Positions 41,646-49,733 of a stretch of DNA of 64,000 nt are shown here, piece after piece. Position 1 is the first letter of the stretch, and the number at the start of each line of letters is the position of its first letter. Made by a program: the position numbers and the translations under genes. This stretch comes from Pedobacter polysacchareus (GTDB lineage: Bacteria > Bacteroidota > Bacteroidia > Sphingobacteriales > Sphingobacteriaceae). The DNA lies in assembly GCF_019802255.1 (NCBI RefSeq), contig NZ_JAHYSS010000011.1:1-64000 (forward strand). The letters run 5' to 3'. The notes beneath the pieces were generated by a model, which had not been told where the DNA came from, did no database searches, and saw only the letters and a program-made list of their open reading frames with translations.

Positions 41646-42953
41646 ATGAATATAAAACAAACCATAGTAGCAATGTTTTGCCTGGGTATACTCGCTGTAT
41701 CCTGCAAAAAAGAAGAGACAGAAATCGCCAGATTAACCTATCAGGCGGAGAGCGACAGTCTGATGACCGTCAAGGTAGGGAAGGAGTTGATCCTGTCACC
41801 TCAAATCATAGGTAAAACCAACCGATATCAATGGCTAGAGAATGGAAAAGAAGTAGCGGGTACCGCAACTTATACCTTTAAAAAAGCCGAACCAGGAATT
41901 TACAACATCGAGTTCGTTGTAGAGAATGATAAAGGTAAAACTTCCCTAAATTATCGTGTAAAAGTGCTTGGACCTTATGGAGATGGGGTTTTACTGTTGA
42001 GTTATACCGATGAAACTGGTTTTGGAAATTCTAGTTTATCACATATGGACGAAGATGGAACCATTCAACTGAATGTTTTTTCAAAGGCTAATCCTGGCGC
42101 AGCCTTATCTCCTGAAGCAAACAACTTGTATTACTTCAATAACCAATACTACATCACCTCTTCTTTTGGACCAAATTTCCTGAGCGTTGTGGATGCACAA
42201 ACGATGAAGTTAAACTATGTTGTCAATAAATCTGCTGCGAGCGAAGTCACCTATTTTGCCACAACAGATGGGAAAACAGGTTATGTGAATGTAACCAATC
42301 GTAGGAAATCAGGTCTGTACACGGTTGATCTGACGAATAAAAGTATTGGATCAACAATTCTGGAAGGAAGTAAAGAAGTATCCCTGGTACCCATCAATAC
42401 AGTTAATCAAGCGATTGTTACTGGGGCAGGAAAACAGCTGATAAAAGTAGAAGGTGCTAAAGTCGTGGTCTTGAATACTTACAAAGAAAATGTAGCTGGG
42501 GTGGTCAAAAGTGGTGATAACAGCTATTGGGTAGGCGTTCAGGGAAGCACGGCCAACAAAGCCAAATTTGTGAAATTAGATAAAAGCAATAAAGGGGTAG
42601 ACTCAGTAGAGCTGACTGCTAATTTCAAAGTCCCTGCTAATGGCATCCTGACTTCTGGTGGAAAAGATGAGTATTTGTACTGGCAGGAAACCTCCAGAGG
42701 CGTCATCTGCAGATTTAATACCCGTACTAAAACAGCAGAAGAATTTGTAGACCATGCAAATGCAGGAATCATATTTGCCACTAGCTGGAAAGTGAACCCT
42801 AAAAATGGAGAACTTTATGTCGCTGATAGTCCGGAGATATTCTCGGGAGCTGAACCATTCAGTAATCTTTTCATTTTTGATAAAAGCGGAAAGCTTAGGA
42901 AAGAAGTGAAGAAAGCAGGGTACCAGATTACCGACATCGTTTTCCCTCAATAG
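41646..42953 (+). CDS. DUF5074-like beta-propeller surface lipoprotein (BtuG-like by context)
   Basis: Lipoprotein of 435 residues with lipobox LAVSC (Cys20). An Ig/PKD-like domain (about 30-105) precedes a propeller of repeated blades (about 115-430) of the DUF5074/YncE kind. The cobalamin riboswitch upstream implies a role in B12 uptake, and the fold recalls BtuG, the surface B12-binding propeller of Bacteroides; sequence identity to BtuG cannot be judged here. The ATG at 41646 is chosen because it gives an intact lipoprotein signal; an in-frame ATG at 41580 lies in the leader. It is a one-gene transcript ending in a strong terminator. No BtuB receptor is adjacent. Confidence 0.82.
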   Translation: MNIKQTIVAMFCLGILAVSCKKEETEIARLTYQAESDSLMTVKVGKELILSPQIIGKTNRYQWLENGKEVAGTATYTFKKAEPGIYNIEFVVENDKGKTSLNYRVKVLGPYGDGVLLLSYTDETGFGNSSLSHMDEDGTIQLNVFSKANPGAALSPEANNLYYFNNQYYITSSFGPNFLSVVDAQTMKLNYVVNKSAASEVTYFATTDGKTGYVNVTNRRKSGLYTVDLTNKSIGSTILEGSKEVSLVPINTVNQAIVTGAGKQLIKVEGAKVVVLNTYKENVAGVVKSGDNSYWVGVQGSTANKAKFVKLDKSNKGVDSVELTANFKVPANGILTSGGKDEYLYWQETSRGVICRFNTRTKTAEEFVDHANAGIIFATSWKVNPKNGELYVADSPEIFSGAEPFSNLFIFDKSGKLRKEVKKAGYQITDIVFPQ

Positions 42954-42995
42954 ATAAGCGATAATTAAATGAAAGAGGCTTAGCCTTTATGCACT

Positions 42996-43036
42996 GCCCC
43001 CAAAAAGTTAGCCAACTATTTGGGGGCTTTTTTTTA
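42996..43036 (+). terminator. Terminator of the propeller lipoprotein gene
   Basis: A perfect 9-bp GC-rich stem (42996-43004 with 43019-43027) is followed by eight T residues. Confidence 0.9.
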
Positions 43037-43125
43037 TGAAATGATTATAAAAAGATGACTCGATAGGAATACCGATTATATAAAAAAAGGACAGAATTAT
43101 ATAAATTTAAGTAGCGTCTTTATTC

Positions 43126-43133
43126 TAGGTTTG
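43126..43133 (+). promoter_or_regulatory. Possible promoter -7 box of the copper ATPase gene
   Basis: TAGGTTTG matches TAnnTTTG about 98 bases before the start codon. No clear -33 element or copper-responsive palindrome was seen. Confidence 0.4.
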
Positions 43134-43230
43134 TTTCTTCATGAAATGTAAAACTGCTCGTGTTTTATGGCAGAAAAACATATGTACAGACATTTTGTTG
43201 ATCTTCTAATACTAACCTTATAATCCTCCT

Positions 43231-45747
43231 ATGATGAAGCATACTTACCAAATCACCGGAATGACCTGCGATGGTTGTAGAACCAAAGTTGAAAGCGCCT
43301 TAAATGGAATGGATGGAGTAGCAGCAACAGTAACTCTGGACCCCGGAGAAGCTGTGATTACGATGGATACCCATATTCCAACTGAAAAATTGCAGGAAGC
43401 ATTATCAGTTGTGGGAAATTATAAGATTGAAATGGCGAGTCATCATTCGACTCCTCAGAAAGCACAGGTACATCAAGCAGCTCATGTATCCCCGGCACCT
43501 AAAGTTAATGAAGCCGCTGGCGTATATTATTGCCCGATGCATTGTGAGGGAGAGAAGACTTATGATCAACCGGGTAATTGCCCTGTCTGTGGTATGGATC
43601 TTTTAAAGCAGCCAGTTGTACAAAAGGCCTCCCAATTTACCTGTCCAATGCACCCGGAAATCATTAGTGATCAACCTGGGGCATGCCCAATATGTGGGAT
43701 GGACCTGGTGCCCACTGGATTGGATGTGGAAGCAGAGGACCATACTTATGAAGATTTGCTGCGTAAATTTAAGATAGCGGCAATATTTACAGTTCCTATT
43801 TTCATCATCGCCATGACCGAAATGGTGCCTGATAACCCATTATTTAAACTAATGGCCCTTAAATATTGGAACTGGGTTCAATTCGTTTTTTCTTTACCAG
43901 TGGTGTTTTATGCAACCTGGATGTTCTTTGAACGCGCCTGGAGATCAATTGCAACCTGGAAGCTGAATATGTTTACGCTGATTGGAATTGGTGCAGGAGT
44001 GGCCTGGTGGTTTAGTATTGTCGCCATGCTTTTCCCGGATATCTTTCCAGATCAGTTTAAAACCCATCATGGAACAGTGTACGTCTATTTTGAAGCCGCA
44101 ACAGTGATCCTGACCTTAGTGTTGCTGGGGCAACTTTTGGAAGCCAGAGCACACGGAAAAACGAATTCAGCCATCAAAGAGCTTTTAAAATTGGCGCCCA
44201 ATACGGCGACAAAAATTGTGGATGGAAAAGAGCTGATGGTATCCATTGATGACATTCAAAAAGGGGATCTGCTGCGTGTGAAACCTGGAGAAAAAATCCC
44301 TGTAGATGGCAGCATCAAAACCGGTGAGGTGACTATTGATGAATCAATGATCACCGGTGAACCCGTACCGGTAGAGAAAAACCCTGGCGACAAAGTGAGT
44401 TCAGGAACGATCAATGGGAATAAAACCTTTGTGATGCTGGCCGAAAAAGTAGGCTCGGAAACCTTGCTTTCTCAAATCATAGAAATGGTCAATTCTGCGA
44501 GTCGTTCTAAGGCACCTATTCAAAAGCTAGCCGATGAAATCTCTGGATATTTTGTGCCAGTTGTGGTATTGATTGCGATCGCAACATTCGTGGTCTGGGC
44601 TATTTATGGACCCGATCCAGCCTATGTGTACGCTTTTGTAAACGCGATTGCCGTACTGATTATTGCTTGTCCATGTGCCCTAGGGTTAGCTACGCCAATG
44701 TCTGTAATGGTGGGTGTAGGAAAGGGTGCCCAGTCTGGTATCCTCATTAAAAACGCAGAATCCCTGGAGAAAATGAATAAGATTGAGGTAGTCATCATTG
44801 ATAAAACAGGGACAGTAACGGAGGGAAAGCCATCCGTTGAAAAAGTAATCAGCGTCCAGCCGGATTTCAGCGAAAATGATATTTTAGAAAGAATAGTTGC
44901 TTTGAACAGCAGCAGTGAGCATCCACTGGCGGCAGCAACCCTTCGTTATGGCGAAGAAAAGAAAGTCGCGGTACAACCCATATCTGATTTTGAAGCCGTA
45001 ACAGGTAAAGGCGTTATTGGGAAACTCGGAGCTGAGGATCTTGCTTTAGGCAACCAGAAGTTGATGGAGCATGTAGGTGCTGAAATTTCTGCTGAGATGA
45101 ATGAACAGGTGAAGTCTGCACAAAAACTGGGTAAAACAGTTTCCTACTTATCGGTAGGGAAGTTTGCGGTAGGTTTCGTGGTCATTTCAGATAAGATTAA
45201 AGAAACCAGTGCAGCTGCAATCCGTAAATTACAGGAGGAGGGATTGCAGGTTTTAATGTTTACCGGGGATAACGAAGATACTGCAAAAGCGGTAAGTCAG
45301 ACTTTAAACCTAGATGGTTTCATAGCGCAGATGCTGCCGGAAGACAAGTTAAATGAAATCAAGAAACTACAGGCTGCGGGTAAAATGGTAGCCATGGCCG
45401 GCGATGGGATTAATGATGCCCCGGCATTATCGCAGGCTGATATTGGGATTGCAATGGGTACAGGAACAGATGTAGCGATTCAAAGCGCGGCAATTACCTT
45501 AGTAAAAGGCGATTTGAATGGAATTGCCAAAGCCAGATTACTGAGTCATAAAGTAATGGGCAATATCAAAGGAAATCTTTTCTTTGCCTTGGGCTATAAT
45601 GTACTGGGAATTCCAGTAGCAGCAGGTCTTTTATACCCGTTTTTTGGAATCTTGCTTTCTCCAATGATCGCTGCATTGGCCATGAGCTTTAGCTCTGTTT
45701 CCGTGATTCTAAACTCATTAAGGCTTAGGAATGCTAAAATTGATTAG
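43231..45747 (+). CDS. copA: Copper-translocating P1B-type ATPase
   Basis: Inner-membrane ATPase of 838 residues that exports Cu(I) from the cytoplasm. The N-terminus has an HMA domain with MTCDGC (Cys13, Cys16), then two heavy-metal-binding domains of the YHS-like kind, each with Cys-Pro-Met-His and Cys-Pro-x-Cys-Gly-Met (about 99-124 and 132-157). Eight membrane segments include the copper-selective Cys480-Pro-Cys482. The phosphorylation Asp524 (DKTGT), the His-Pro of the nucleotide domain (SSEHPLAA), and GDGINDAP are intact. Silver may also be carried. The first ATG is used; a second Met follows. It is a single gene with no adjacent CopZ or regulator. Confidence 0.95.
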   Translation: MMKHTYQITGMTCDGCRTKVESALNGMDGVAATVTLDPGEAVITMDTHIPTEKLQEALSVVGNYKIEMASHHSTPQKAQVHQAAHVSPAPKVNEAAGVYYCPMHCEGEKTYDQPGNCPVCGMDLLKQPVVQKASQFTCPMHPEIISDQPGACPICGMDLVPTGLDVEAEDHTYEDLLRKFKIAAIFTVPIFIIAMTEMVPDNPLFKLMALKYWNWVQFVFSLPVVFYATWMFFERAWRSIATWKLNMFTLIGIGAGVAWWFSIVAMLFPDIFPDQFKTHHGTVYVYFEAATVILTLVLLGQLLEARAHGKTNSAIKELLKLAPNTATKIVDGKELMVSIDDIQKGDLLRVKPGEKIPVDGSIKTGEVTIDESMITGEPVPVEKNPGDKVSSGTINGNKTFVMLAEKVGSETLLSQIIEMVNSASRSKAPIQKLADEISGYFVPVVVLIAIATFVVWAIYGPDPAYVYAFVNAIAVLIIACPCALGLATPMSVMVGVGKGAQSGILIKNAESLEKMNKIEVVIIDKTGTVTEGKPSVEKVISVQPDFSENDILERIVALNSSSEHPLAAATLRYGEEKKVAVQPISDFEAVTGKGVIGKLGAEDLALGNQKLMEHVGAEISAEMNEQVKSAQKLGKTVSYLSVGKFAVGFVVISDKIKETSAAAIRKLQEEGLQVLMFTGDNEDTAKAVSQTLNLDGFIAQMLPEDKLNEIKKLQAAGKMVAMAGDGINDAPALSQADIGIAMGTGTDVAIQSAAITLVKGDLNGIAKARLLSHKVMGNIKGNLFFALGYNVLGIPVAAGLLYPFFGILLSPMIAALAMSFSSVSVILNSLRLRNAKID

Positions 45748-45752
45748 TTAAA

Positions 45753-47159
45753 TTATAGTAAAGCGCCTATCGTCTTAATGGCTTGATGGCTGCTTTCATT
45801 CCACGGTAATCCATAGCTTAATCTCATGCAATTGTTGAACTGATTTTGTAGCGTAAACATCCTTCCTGGTGCAATGCTGATGTTCAGTTTCATCGCTTTA
45901 TCATATAAATCAGCTGTATTGATATATTTTGCAAGCTCGATCCATAGCATAAAACCACCGTCTGGTCTGCTGACTTTTACGTCATCCGGAAAGTACTTTT
46001 CAATAGCCTCTAGATAACGCATACTATTAAAATGTAAAATTCTTCTCAATGTTTTCAAATGCTGTTCATAACGCCCTTTCTCTAAGAATGAAGCTACAAC
46101 TTCCTGCGTCAGTCTGCTGGAAGATATGGTGTTTGAAAACTTAACCCTATTGATTTTTTCTGCAAACTTCCCTGGTGTAAGCCAACCCACGCGATAACCT
46201 GGCGCCAGTGTTTTAGAGACAGAACTGCACAGCAGGACCAAGCCAGTTTCATCAAAAGCTTTGCAGTTAACCGGTCTCTCATTACCAAAATACAGGTCGC
46301 CATACATGTCATTTTCTACCAGGGGAATATCATACTGTTCCAGCAAACGGACCAACTCCTTTTTATGTTCAACAGGCATAGTTCCTCCCATTGGATTGCT
46401 GAAATTAGGAACTAATAAACACAGTTTCACTTTATTTGTCTGCAGTGATTTTTTTAAAGCTTCCAGATCTATTCCTGTTTGCGGATGACTGGGCAATTCC
46501 AATATGTTTAAACCGAGTGATTTTGCCAATTGCAGGATGCCAAAATAGATGGGGCTTTCTACCACTATAGTGTCACCTTTTTCCGTTAATGCCATTAAAC
46601 AATGAGCCATAGCAGCGGTGCAGCCGGCTGTTGGTAAGATTTCATCTTCCCTGAGCTGTCCGCCCCATTGATAAGACATCCTGGCGATCTGTCTGCGTAG
46701 ATTTGCACTGCCATTGAGGTTTTCATAACCTGATGCATGGTCTTCCAATTGCCAAACGGTCTTACACACTAGCTTGTTTAATTTAGCAAGTGGTAGGTAT
46801 GCTTTTGAGGGGACACCTAAAGAAAACATCACCTGACCTGAATTGACTGCTTGGTATACCTTACTCACCAGCGCAGATGGATCTTCGTTCCCCATATTGG
46901 GAGATGGAACACTTACATTTGGTAATGCCGGCAGTTTGCGGATAGGGTTTACGAAATACCCAGACTGAGGTTTGCTATGTATCAAACCCTGACTTTCCAG
47001 GATATCATACGCTTTCAAAGCAGTGCTCATGCTCACTTGATAACTGCTGCAGATACTTCTGATAGAAGGCAGCTGATCATTGGCCAAAAGCAATCCATTG
47101 ATCATCTGCCGACTAAAGTCGGCCGCAATTTTCTCATACAAAAAGGTGTCTGTCTTCAT
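45753..47159 (-). CDS. MocR-type regulator: GntR HTH fused to aminotransferase
   Basis: Transcription factor of 468 residues. A GntR winged helix (about 5-72: LPSIRSICSSYQVSMSTALKAYDIL) is joined by a linker to an aminotransferase-like domain (about 100-468), with NPMG and the PLP lysine in SSVSKTLAPGYRVGW. MocR factors sense PLP or amino compounds and often regulate a divergent gene. Here the divergent neighbour is a GNAT acetyltransferase, and the space between them holds matched 8-base direct repeats, typical of MocR operators. The convergent end lies 5 bases from the copper ATPase gene. Confidence 0.92.
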   Translation of the reverse strand: MKTDTFLYEKIAADFSRQMINGLLLANDQLPSIRSICSSYQVSMSTALKAYDILESQGLIHSKPQSGYFVNPIRKLPALPNVSVPSPNMGNEDPSALVSKVYQAVNSGQVMFSLGVPSKAYLPLAKLNKLVCKTVWQLEDHASGYENLNGSANLRRQIARMSYQWGGQLREDEILPTAGCTAAMAHCLMALTEKGDTIVVESPIYFGILQLAKSLGLNILELPSHPQTGIDLEALKKSLQTNKVKLCLLVPNFSNPMGGTMPVEHKKELVRLLEQYDIPLVENDMYGDLYFGNERPVNCKAFDETGLVLLCSSVSKTLAPGYRVGWLTPGKFAEKINRVKFSNTISSSRLTQEVVASFLEKGRYEQHLKTLRRILHFNSMRYLEAIEKYFPDDVKVSRPDGGFMLWIELAKYINTADLYDKAMKLNISIAPGRMFTLQNQFNNCMRLSYGLPWNESSHQAIKTIGALL

Positions 47160-47180
47160 TTGCGCCGTTATTTTACCAAA

Positions 47181-47218
47181 CTGTTATGGTCGTTTTTATC
47201 GAAATTGTATCTGTTATG
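47181..47218. promoter_or_regulatory. Direct-repeat operator between MocR and GNAT genes
   Basis: CTGTTATG occurs at 47181-47188 and again at 47211-47218, exactly 30 bases (about three helical turns) apart, in the divergent promoter region. A third partial GTTAT lies at 47167. MocR regulators bind direct repeats at such spacing. Confidence 0.55.
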
Positions 47219-47234
47219 CTATTCGTAAAGCTAA

Positions 47235-47242
47235 TAAATTTG
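47235..47242 (+). promoter_or_regulatory. Promoter -7 box of the GNAT gene
   Basis: TAAATTTG matches TAnnTTTG and lies 17 bases before the start codon. The expected -33 place is taken by the second CTGTTATG repeat, so a regulator bound there would contact the polymerase. Confidence 0.5.
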
Positions 47243-47259
47243 ATCAGAAATGAATAACT

Positions 47260-47823
47260 ATGGAATTTACATTTAAGCGCGCTTCAACGAAGCAGGATTT
47301 TGAACAGATATTAGCACTTCAACGACAAAATTTATATACTTTGATCAGTAAAGAAGATCAGGAAAAGCAAGGATTTGTATTCGCAGAACATACCTTGGAC
47401 CTATTGGAAACGCTTGCAATGGAGTTACCACAGATTGTTGCAGTTCATCAAGGCAAAGTGGTCGGCTATAATTTAGCGATGACCGCTTCGATGAAAACCG
47501 TGTTGCCATCCATCACACCCATGTTTAATGCTTTCGAAACCTGCATTTTTAATCAAAAACCATTAACTGATTATCAGTATTTAGTAGGAGGGCAGGTATG
47601 TGTAGCTGAAGATTTTAGAGGCCATGGTTTGTTAAAAAGACTTTACTGTGAAACAAAAAACAGGGTGTCAAAAGATTATGAGGCTTGCGTTACTGAAATT
47701 TCTATTAGAAACCCACGGTCACTAAAGGTGCATCAAAAGATGGGCTTTGAGGTGATTGGTACTTATCATGATGGCGTAGAGCATTGGAATATTGTGGCCT
47801 GGGATTTTAAGCGTACTTTCTGA
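47260..47823 (+). CDS. GNAT-family N-acetyltransferase
   Basis: Cytoplasmic acetyltransferase of 187 residues with the GNAT fold. Motif A is seen as QVCVAEDFRGHGLLKRLY (about 112-129), which binds acetyl-CoA, and motif B as NPRSLKVHQKMGFEVIGTY (about 150-168). The substrate is unknown; control by a MocR factor suggests an amino-containing metabolite or antibiotic. It is a single gene. Confidence 0.88.
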   Translation: MEFTFKRASTKQDFEQILALQRQNLYTLISKEDQEKQGFVFAEHTLDLLETLAMELPQIVAVHQGKVVGYNLAMTASMKTVLPSITPMFNAFETCIFNQKPLTDYQYLVGGQVCVAEDFRGHGLLKRLYCETKNRVSKDYEACVTEISIRNPRSLKVHQKMGFEVIGTYHDGVEHWNIVAWDFKRTF

Positions 47824-47907
47824 TTTTGAGCGGGATGAGGGAAGGTCATTTGTAGGTTAAGCAGCTATTTATTGTAACTTAGCCCTTAGCATCTACTCTA
47901 AAAGCTA

Positions 47908-48489
47908 ATGGCCTTCCATCAACCTCTAAGCGATCTTCAATTGATCCATCTTTTAAAAGAAGATGATCAACACGCTTTTGCAGAGATTTACAGCCGTTAT
48001 GCAGAAAAACTAACTGGTTTTGCCAGTGCTAAACTTTACAGTTTAGAAGATTCCCGCGATGTAATCCATGATGTTTTTGTGAAATTATGGGAGGAGCGGA
48101 AGCAATTACAAGTAGATCGAAACCTGGAAGCTTATTTGTTTACCTTAATTCGTTACCGGATTGTTGATAAAATCAGGAAGAACATCACCTGTGAAGATTA
48201 TGCTGCAATCGTACAGGCTTTACGCGTTAATTACGAATCAGAAACAGAAAAATTAATCGCTGCGAAGGAGATTAAACAAGGAATCGGACAGGCGCTGGAT
48301 AGACTATCTCCCAGAGTGAAGGAAATTTATCTGTTAAGTCGCGAAGAACAGCTCAGTATCCCCGAAATAGCAGCAAAATTACAGCTTTCTGAGCAGACCG
48401 TAAAAAATCAGCTGACTTTTGCGCTCAAGCATTTACGGGAATCGCTGGCGTATCTATCTGTCACCGCATTGATCCTTTGGTGTCATTAA
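47908..48489 (+). CDS. ECF RNA polymerase sigma factor (FecI-like)
   Basis: Alternative sigma factor of 193 residues. Region 2 spans about 22-92 (DVIHDVFVKLWEERKQL) and region 4 about 122-178 (RLSPRVKEIYLLSREEQLSIPEIAAKLQLSEQTVKNQL region). A hydrophobic tail of about 14 residues ends the protein. It is followed by FecR and an STN-bearing TonB receptor, the standard cell-surface signalling set, and is not closely similar to the factor at 2738. Only a weak promoter was seen upstream. Confidence 0.93.
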   Translation: MAFHQPLSDLQLIHLLKEDDQHAFAEIYSRYAEKLTGFASAKLYSLEDSRDVIHDVFVKLWEERKQLQVDRNLEAYLFTLIRYRIVDKIRKNITCEDYAAIVQALRVNYESETEKLIAAKEIKQGIGQALDRLSPRVKEIYLLSREEQLSIPEIAAKLQLSEQTVKNQLTFALKHLRESLAYLSVTALILWCH

Positions 48490-48578
48490 TTCAAGAAATA
48501 CTCCAACCTTAAAAATATATTTCATTTTCTTATAGTACCAAACCCTGGTTCAAACGGCTATTGTGAAATTCCGAGAAA

Positions 48579-49559
48579 ATGAATCAAGATCATATTGAAG
48601 ATTTACTGGACCGTTACCTAAAAAAGGAAACTTCCGCCGAAGAAAATCAACTCGTTGAAAAATGGCTGGCAGAACAGGGAAACCCAGGTACTGAATGGCA
48701 GGCATTGGACCAGTCTGGTAAAAATCAATGGCTTGCCAGCGTATTTACAGATATTAAAGATAGCATTCCTGTAAATGAACCTATCGTAGTTAAAATGAAG
48801 CCTGAAAAGAAACGGGCTTATAAAATTGCTGCCGCTGCGGCCATACTGTTTATTTCTCTAAGTGTTTACTTTGGCTGGCCGCTTCTGGAAAAAGGAAGGT
48901 TGTTCTCCGACTTAACTGCTGTTACGGTTCCTGATCATCAAAATAAACAGATCACGCTGCCTGATGGGAGTAAAGTCTGGTTAAATGAAGGTTCAAAACT
49001 GGAATATCCTAAAGCCTTTAATGGCAAATCAAGAGCAGTTTATCTTTCCGGAGAAGCTTATTTCGATATCCAGCATGACCGCAGTAAACCATTTCTGATC
49101 CATACTGGTAAGTTGCTAACTACCGTTCTTGGGACGGCTTTTAACATCAAATCGGATGCGCAAATGCTGGTTGTTACTGTCACGCGTGGGAAGGTGAAAG
49201 TAGAGGACGATGGCAAACTGTTGAGTATTCTTACACCCAACCAGCAAGTCAGCGTCAATTTATCAAACAGCGCTATTACCGAAAAGACAGTCGACGCTAA
49301 AGCTGTTATCAACTGGAAAGACAGCGATCTGTTATTTGATGACATCACTTTTGCTGATGCTGCCCTACAACTTCAACAACATTTCCAGGTCAGGATTGCC
49401 TTTAATAATGAGCAGCTAAAGCACTGTAGATTTAGTGGCAGCGCCTTGAATGGAGACAATCTGGAAAAGATCTTAAAAGTGATTTGTGCTTTTAATAACG
49501 CTACATGGGAGACCAGGCCAGATGGAATCATCATGATTGATGGTCCAGGCTGCAATTAA
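48579..49559 (+). CDS. FecR-family anti-sigma factor
   Basis: Inner-membrane anti-sigma factor of 326 residues with the normal architecture: N-terminal sigma-binding part (1-45), membrane segment (about 87-106), FecR domain (about 122-215, with LPDGSKVWLNEGSKLEYP and GEAYFDIQHD) and DUF4974 domain (about 245-320), which contacts the receptor STN domain. It holds the sigma factor at 47908 inactive until the receptor binds its ligand. The gap to the receptor contains strong hairpins. Confidence 0.95.
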   Translation: MNQDHIEDLLDRYLKKETSAEENQLVEKWLAEQGNPGTEWQALDQSGKNQWLASVFTDIKDSIPVNEPIVVKMKPEKKRAYKIAAAAAILFISLSVYFGWPLLEKGRLFSDLTAVTVPDHQNKQITLPDGSKVWLNEGSKLEYPKAFNGKSRAVYLSGEAYFDIQHDRSKPFLIHTGKLLTTVLGTAFNIKSDAQMLVVTVTRGKVKVEDDGKLLSILTPNQQVSVNLSNSAITEKTVDAKAVINWKDSDLLFDDITFADAALQLQQHFQVRIAFNNEQLKHCRFSGSALNGDNLEKILKVICAFNNATWETRPDGIIMIDGPGCN

Positions 49560-49648
49560 CCACAATCAAAATAATAGAACAATGGATATCAGCTAAGCTT
49601 CATCAAACTGCTCAAATATGCTCAAGGAAGCATCTGCAGCTATAATCA

Positions 49649-49698
49649 CCTGTAAGCCGACGGCTATCGGCCTACAGGGATCCCGGAATTCCGGAGTT
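49649..49698 (+). terminator. Tandem hairpins between FecR and receptor genes
   Basis: A 12-bp stem with one mismatch (49649-49660 with 49667-49678) with a 6-base loop is followed by the perfect 12-bp palindrome CCGGAATTCCGG (49683-49694) and then AGTTTT. It looks like a terminator or attenuator that lowers read-through from the sigma/anti-sigma genes into the receptor gene. It could also protect one part of a processed mRNA. Confidence 0.5.
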
Positions 49699-49733
49699 TT
49701 AAACAATTGGACTCATTTAAAACATTTAAAACT

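Noticed and set aside
47840..47880. Promoter for the second ECF sigma gene
   Set aside because: A TTTG at 47849 is present, but the downstream TATTTATTG does not fit TAnnTTTG, so it was not annotated.
48554..49667. Shared ACGGCTAT before the second FecR gene and its receptor as an ECF promoter
   Set aside because: Only 8 bases match, distances to the starts differ widely (18 and 67 bases), and the second copy lies inside a hairpin loop.
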